Assembly (NCBI GenBank): GCA_026398595.1
Contig: JAPLSO010000051.1
Span: 150,199 to 214,198, forward strand
Direction: 5' to 3'
Length of the DNA stretch: 64,000 nt
Origin: Spirochaetota bacterium
GTDB taxonomy: Bacteria > Spirochaetota > Spirochaetia > Treponematales > Rectinemataceae
This document shows, one piece after another, positions 60,955-64,000 of the stretch. The position numbers were made by a program, and so were the translations under genes. The notes under the pieces are model-generated. The model searched no databases. It saw nothing but the letters and a program-made list of their open reading frames with translations, and was not told the origin of the DNA. The stretch's first letter is position 1. Each line of letters begins with the position of its first letter.

Positions 60955-61857
60955 ATGGAAAAGCTTGGAGTCCTTGCCGCTTTAACTACGGCGTGCTTCT
61001 GGTCCCTGGCAGCCATCTTCTTTGAGAACGTCACACATCGGGCTGGCCCCCTCGCGGTCAATTTCTGGAAAGTAACCTTCGCCTTATTCTTCCTCACGAT
61101 CAGCGCGGCCTTCGGCAGAGGTCTGCCTTTCCCGACGGACGCATCGCTCCATGCGTGGGTCTACCTTTCCATCTCAGGCCTTCTAGGATTCGTGATAGCC
61201 GACTATTTTCTCCTGAACGCCTATCTTCTCATCGGATCGCGGACCACCGTGGTATTTCAAGCCATCACGCCTCTCTTTACGGCTTTCTTCGCCCTGATAT
61301 TCCTCGGCGAGCGGATGAATCCCCTCTCCCTTCTGGGCATGGCCGTCGTCATCGCCGGCATCCTTATCGTCGTTCTTTCTCACAGGAAAGGCCGGGAAGC
61401 GGCCAATTCCAACTCCCCCTCCACCCTGAAGGGCTACCTTTTTGCCTTTCTCTCAACCCTTTTTCAGGCCTTTAGCATGATCTTCTCCAAGGCGGGCCTG
61501 GGCGATTATTCGGCCATCTCGGGAACCCAGATCAGGATCATCACCGCCATTCTTGGTTTCGGGCTGCAGGCGCTCATTCTGCGCCAGGGAAAGCAGGTAT
61601 TCGTCAAGCCTCTCAAGGAAGGCAAGGTTCTTAAGTTTCTTCTGCTCGGCTCGATAGTCGGCCCCTTCCTCGGCGTAACCTGTTCCCTCTTCGCCCTGCA
61701 GAACACCGCGGCTGGGACGGCTTCCACACTCATCGCCCTCACTCCCGTCTTCATCATTCCGCCATCCATCATTATCCTCAAGCAGAAGGTCAAACCGGTC
61801 GAAATCGCCGGGGCAGCGATAGCCGTCTGCGGGGTCGCACTCTTCTTTCTTCTCTGA
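60955..61857 (+). CDS. EamA/DMT-family transporter
   Basis: The 300-residue inner-membrane protein has ten hydrophobic helices in two EamA repeats (~1-140 and ~160-300), the first ending VIAGILIVVLSHRKG and the second VEIAGAAIAVCGVALFFLL. Such drug/metabolite transporters export amino acids or metabolites; the substrate is unknown. TAATAT lies ten bases upstream of the ATG with no clear ribosome site. Confidence 0.92.
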   Translation: MEKLGVLAALTTACFWSLAAIFFENVTHRAGPLAVNFWKVTFALFFLTISAAFGRGLPFPTDASLHAWVYLSISGLLGFVIADYFLLNAYLLIGSRTTVVFQAITPLFTAFFALIFLGERMNPLSLLGMAVVIAGILIVVLSHRKGREAANSNSPSTLKGYLFAFLSTLFQAFSMIFSKAGLGDYSAISGTQIRIITAILGFGLQALILRQGKQVFVKPLKEGKVLKFLLLGSIVGPFLGVTCSLFALQNTAAGTASTLIALTPVFIIPPSIIILKQKVKPVEIAGAAIAVCGVALFFLL

Positions 61858-61927
61858 TGATGGATCGGAAGTGAAACAGCGCTTCGCTTAAGCCTGAAGC
61901 GGTGTATACTGAAGCCAAGGAGTCGCG

Positions 61928-62953
61928 ATGAAAGCTCTTGTTAAAAGCAAGGCCGAGCCTGGCCTCTGGATGGAAGAAGTTCCTCTCCCCACGATTGGAG
62001 ACAACGATTTATTGATAAAAGTGAAAAAAACGGCCATCTGCGGCACGGACGTCCATATATGGAAATGGAATCCCTGGGCACAGAAAACCATCAGGATAGG
62101 TCAGACTGCCGGCCACGAATTCGTCGGCGAGATCGTGAAAATGGGCAGGTCGGTATCGGGCTACAAGATAGGCGAACGCGTCTCGGCCGAAGGCCACATC
62201 GTCTGCGGCGTCTGCCGGGCCTGCAGGGCAGGCAAACGCCACCTCTGCCCCAACACCATCGGCATCGGCGTGAACAGGAACGGCTGCTTCGCCGAGTATA
62301 TCTCCGTACCCTCGAGCAACGCCTGGCACGTGCATGAGTCCATCCCCGACGACATCGCCGCCATCTTCGACCCCTATGGCAACGCGACCCACACGGCCCT
62401 CTCCTTCGACATGATCGGAGAGGATGTCCTCATCACGGGCGCGGGGCCCATCGGCTGCATGGCTGCGGCCATAGCCAAACACGTGGGGGCGCGGAACGTC
62501 GTCGTCACCGACATCAACCCCTGGAGGCTCAACCTCGCGATGAAACTCGGGGCGACACGAACGGTCGACGTGTCCAGAGAGTCGCTGAAGGACATCCAGA
62601 AGGAACTCGGCATGGTGGGAGGCTTCGACATTGGCTTGGAAATGTCCGGAAGCCCCCAGGCTCTCGAACAGATGATCGAGAATATGTACAACGGCGGCCG
62701 GATGGCTCTTCTCGGCCTTCTGCCCGACGGTGCTGGAATAGAATGGAGCAGGGTCATCTTCAAGGGTCTCTTCATAAAGGGGATTTATGGCCGCGAGATC
62801 TTCGAAACCTGGTACAAGATGCAGGCGATGCTCCGTTCCGGACTCGATATCAGCCCGGTCATCACCCATCGCTACGCCTTCGACGATTTCGAGAAAGGTT
62901 TTGCCGTCATGCTTTCGGGCGAGTCGGGCAAGGTCGTCCTAAGCTTCGACTGA
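61928..62953 (+). CDS. tdh: L-threonine 3-dehydrogenase
   Basis: The 341-residue zinc alcohol dehydrogenase matches Tdh in length and motif: catalytic zinc Cys in [17 protein letters not shown] (~residue 38), GHEFVG, structural zinc [27 protein letters not shown], and Rossmann [15 protein letters not shown]. It oxidises threonine to 2-amino-3-ketobutyrate with NAD, feeding glycine and acetyl-CoA. AAGGAG precedes the ATG by six bases. The kbl gene is not adjacent. Confidence 0.95.
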   Translation: MKALVKSKAEPGLWMEEVPLPTIGDNDLLIKVKKTAICGTDVHIWKWNPWAQKTIRIGQTAGHEFVGEIVKMGRSVSGYKIGERVSAEGHIVCGVCRACRAGKRHLCPNTIGIGVNRNGCFAEYISVPSSNAWHVHESIPDDIAAIFDPYGNATHTALSFDMIGEDVLITGAGPIGCMAAAIAKHVGARNVVVTDINPWRLNLAMKLGATRTVDVSRESLKDIQKELGMVGGFDIGLEMSGSPQALEQMIENMYNGGRMALLGLLPDGAGIEWSRVIFKGLFIKGIYGREIFETWYKMQAMLRSGLDISPVITHRYAFDDFEKGFAVMLSGESGKVVLSFD

Positions 62954-62991
62954 TCAGGCGTACTGAGGCTGATTTAGCTTGCCTCGACTGG

Positions 62992-63792
62992 TCAGGCCTG
63001 CTTTGTCTGAGCCTCGATGAGGCCCAGACAATCGTAGACTGTTCGGCCTCCCGAATAGGTGGAGCTGTTCCTGCGCACGAGGCGCCAGGTATCGCTTCCG
63101 AAACTCCCCTCGGTCTCGAGTCTCTCGGCCAGGCCCACGGCTGATTCCACCCAGGAGAGAAGTGCGCCGTTCTGTGTCAGGGCGAGGGTCTTCATCCCCG
63201 GTCCCACGACGACGGTGACCGGCTCGATGGTCAGACGAGCCAGGTCGGGCGAAGCCGCCGCCGCGGCGAGCCCAGCCGTCTTGGTCTGAAGCCTGATCAT
63301 ACGTGCCCGGGCGTCGGGGCCCCCGCTCTCCTTGCTTGCCGCAATCAGGTCGAGAAGGTAGTTGCGTACCTCGTTCAAGTCGTGGATCGAGGGAAGCTTG
63401 TCCGGGATGACGGCGCTTCTCAGCACCTTGGCCAGTATGGATATCTCGCGGAGATAATGATTCCGCTGGTTGGAGGGTACGAGATACATGACGATGATCT
63501 GTATCGGCCTTCCGTCGGCGGCACCGTAGTCTATGCCGCCGGGGCTCCATCCCACCACGCACATCAAGTCCTCTTCGAACTCGACGCGGGCATGGGGACA
63601 AGCCCAGCCTTTACCCAGAGCCGTGTTCGTCGCCTTTTCCCGCTCCTCGACGTTGCCGACGATATCGGTTCCCGTGGGGATCTGGGGAAATGCCTCTATT
63701 ACATGGGCCAGGAACTGGAGAGCGTGAGTCTTATCGTTTTCGGGAAGCTCGAAAAGCCGGCCTTCCTGAAGGGCGTCGAGAACAGTATCCAT
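62992..63792 (-). CDS. PTS EIIA-like (PtsN-type) protein
   Basis: The 266-residue protein has a type-2 EIIA domain (~1-145) with the phosphohistidine motif EKATNTALGKGWACPHARV (His ~residue 68) and YGAADGRPIQIIVMYLVP. The C-terminal ~120 residues are unrecognised, containing an Ala-rich helix and a beta-like stretch (IEPVTVVVGPG). With no EIIB or EIIC nearby it should be regulatory, like PtsN. ATG 63792 follows GGGAGG by seven bases and sits two bases after the end of the P-type ATPase gene, so the two are one operon. Confidence 0.85.
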   Translation of the reverse strand: MDTVLDALQEGRLFELPENDKTHALQFLAHVIEAFPQIPTGTDIVGNVEEREKATNTALGKGWACPHARVEFEEDLMCVVGWSPGGIDYGAADGRPIQIIVMYLVPSNQRNHYLREISILAKVLRSAVIPDKLPSIHDLNEVRNYLLDLIAASKESGGPDARARMIRLQTKTAGLAAAAASPDLARLTIEPVTVVVGPGMKTLALTQNGALLSWVESAVGLAERLETEGSFGSDTWRLVRRNSSTYSGGRTVYDCLGLIEAQTKQA

Positions 63793-63794
63793 GA

Positions 63795-64000
63795 TCAACC
63801 TCCCTCTGACTTACGCAGAACTCTCAACTTCATAAAATGGGCGAGTATCGAATAGAGGACCAGGAAGCCCCCTATCCAGAGCCAGTAGACCGCGGGCAGA
63901 GGCACGAGGCCGAGGACGGGCGCGAAGAAGGAGTAGGGAAGCCAGATCCCTATTCCGGCGATGATGAGGGTTGTGGCCATCAAGGGAGCCGAGGCCCTGC
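63795..64000 (-). CDS. C-terminal end of MgtA-type P-type ATPase (5' part beyond window)
   Basis: The open frame enters from the right edge and ends at TGA 63795. The 67 residues visible (ASAPLMATTLIIAGIGIWLPYSF, then PLPAVYWLWIGGFLVLYS and HFMKLRVLRKSEGG) form the last two membrane helices and basic tail of magnesium-importing P-type ATPases, in which ...GIWLPxSxxAPxLGxVPLPxxYW is characteristic. The rest lies outside. It is co-transcribed with the EIIA-like gene. Confidence 0.75.
   Translation of the reverse strand, partial: RASAPLMATTLIIAGIGIWLPYSFFAPVLGLVPLPAVYWLWIGGFLVLYSILAHFMKLRVLRKSEGG

Overview
The window reads as chromosomal DNA of an anaerobic, fermentative, H2-metabolising bacterium, most likely a spirochaete of the Treponema/Spirochaeta/Rectinema type. 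The support is indirect: an aspartate carbamoyltransferase with catalytic and regulatory chains fused (known to me from treponemes and Thermotoga), a trimeric-type [FeFe]-hydrogenase locus, a eukaryote-like alanine aminotransferase, non-lipoprotein sugar-binding proteins and a rubrerythrin-like protein. No 16S rRNA, tRNA, CRISPR array, prophage or intact insertion sequence was seen. The DNA is GC-rich except for the first ~2.5 kb, which holds decayed genes.

Layout. 1-2.5 kb: the end of a transglutaminase-like lipoprotein gene, a decayed YtxH/DUF948 pair and an odd nucleotidyltransferase. 2.5-14.3 kb: the centrepiece, a redox locus. Signalling-type genes (PHP phosphoesterase, two GHKL ATPases, one fused to CBS domains, two DRTGG-type proteins) and a rubrerythrin-like protein surround a seven-gene operon (the second DRTGG-type gene plus six redox genes). 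The redox genes are NuoE, a cysteine-free ferredoxin-like protein, a NuoF-GltD fusion of 1024 residues, a second NuoE, a second NuoF, and a NuoG-like/[FeFe] hydrogenase HydA. It looks like a transhydrogenase-type flavoprotein set joined to a bifurcating hydrogenase, which could link NADH, NADPH, ferredoxin and H2. 14.3-14.65 kb: the operon terminator and a dead IS3 fragment.

14.7-26 kb: housekeeping genes (HAD hydrolase, dnaE, YfcC-like carrier, M20 peptidase, glmS, birA, hflX). 26-34.8 kb: a beta-glycoside island: GH1 glycosidase, two ABC permeases and a frameshifted binding protein, a ROK repressor with a palindromic site, and a divergent GH2 beta-mannosidase. 34.8-42.5 kb: argF, alanine aminotransferase, parvulin, PAS-GGDEF protein, pseudouridine synthase, MarR regulator, groEL and an RraA-like gene. 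42.6-47.2 kb: a MarR-controlled heterodimeric ABC exporter. 47.4-53.2 kb: envelope genes, including a secreted protein of three LCCL repeats, a frameshifted outer-membrane-like protein, a 705-residue membrane protein of unknown function, thioredoxin and a lamin-tail-like lipoprotein. 53.3-64 kb: rpiB, ROK kinase, beta-CASP nuclease, RumA-type methyltransferase, pyrBI fusion, SpoU methyltransferase, a kinase-BON fusion, an EamA transporter, tdh, and an EIIA-like gene behind the end of a P-type ATPase gene that leaves the window.

A pattern not tied to any one gene: at least seven genes have a -10-like hexamer exactly six bases before the start codon and no Shine-Dalgarno sequence, which predicts leaderless mRNAs. 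Three genes or gene pairs carry frame lesions (ytxH/DUF948, sugar-binding protein, outer-membrane-like protein). The last two could be sequencing errors; the first is decay.
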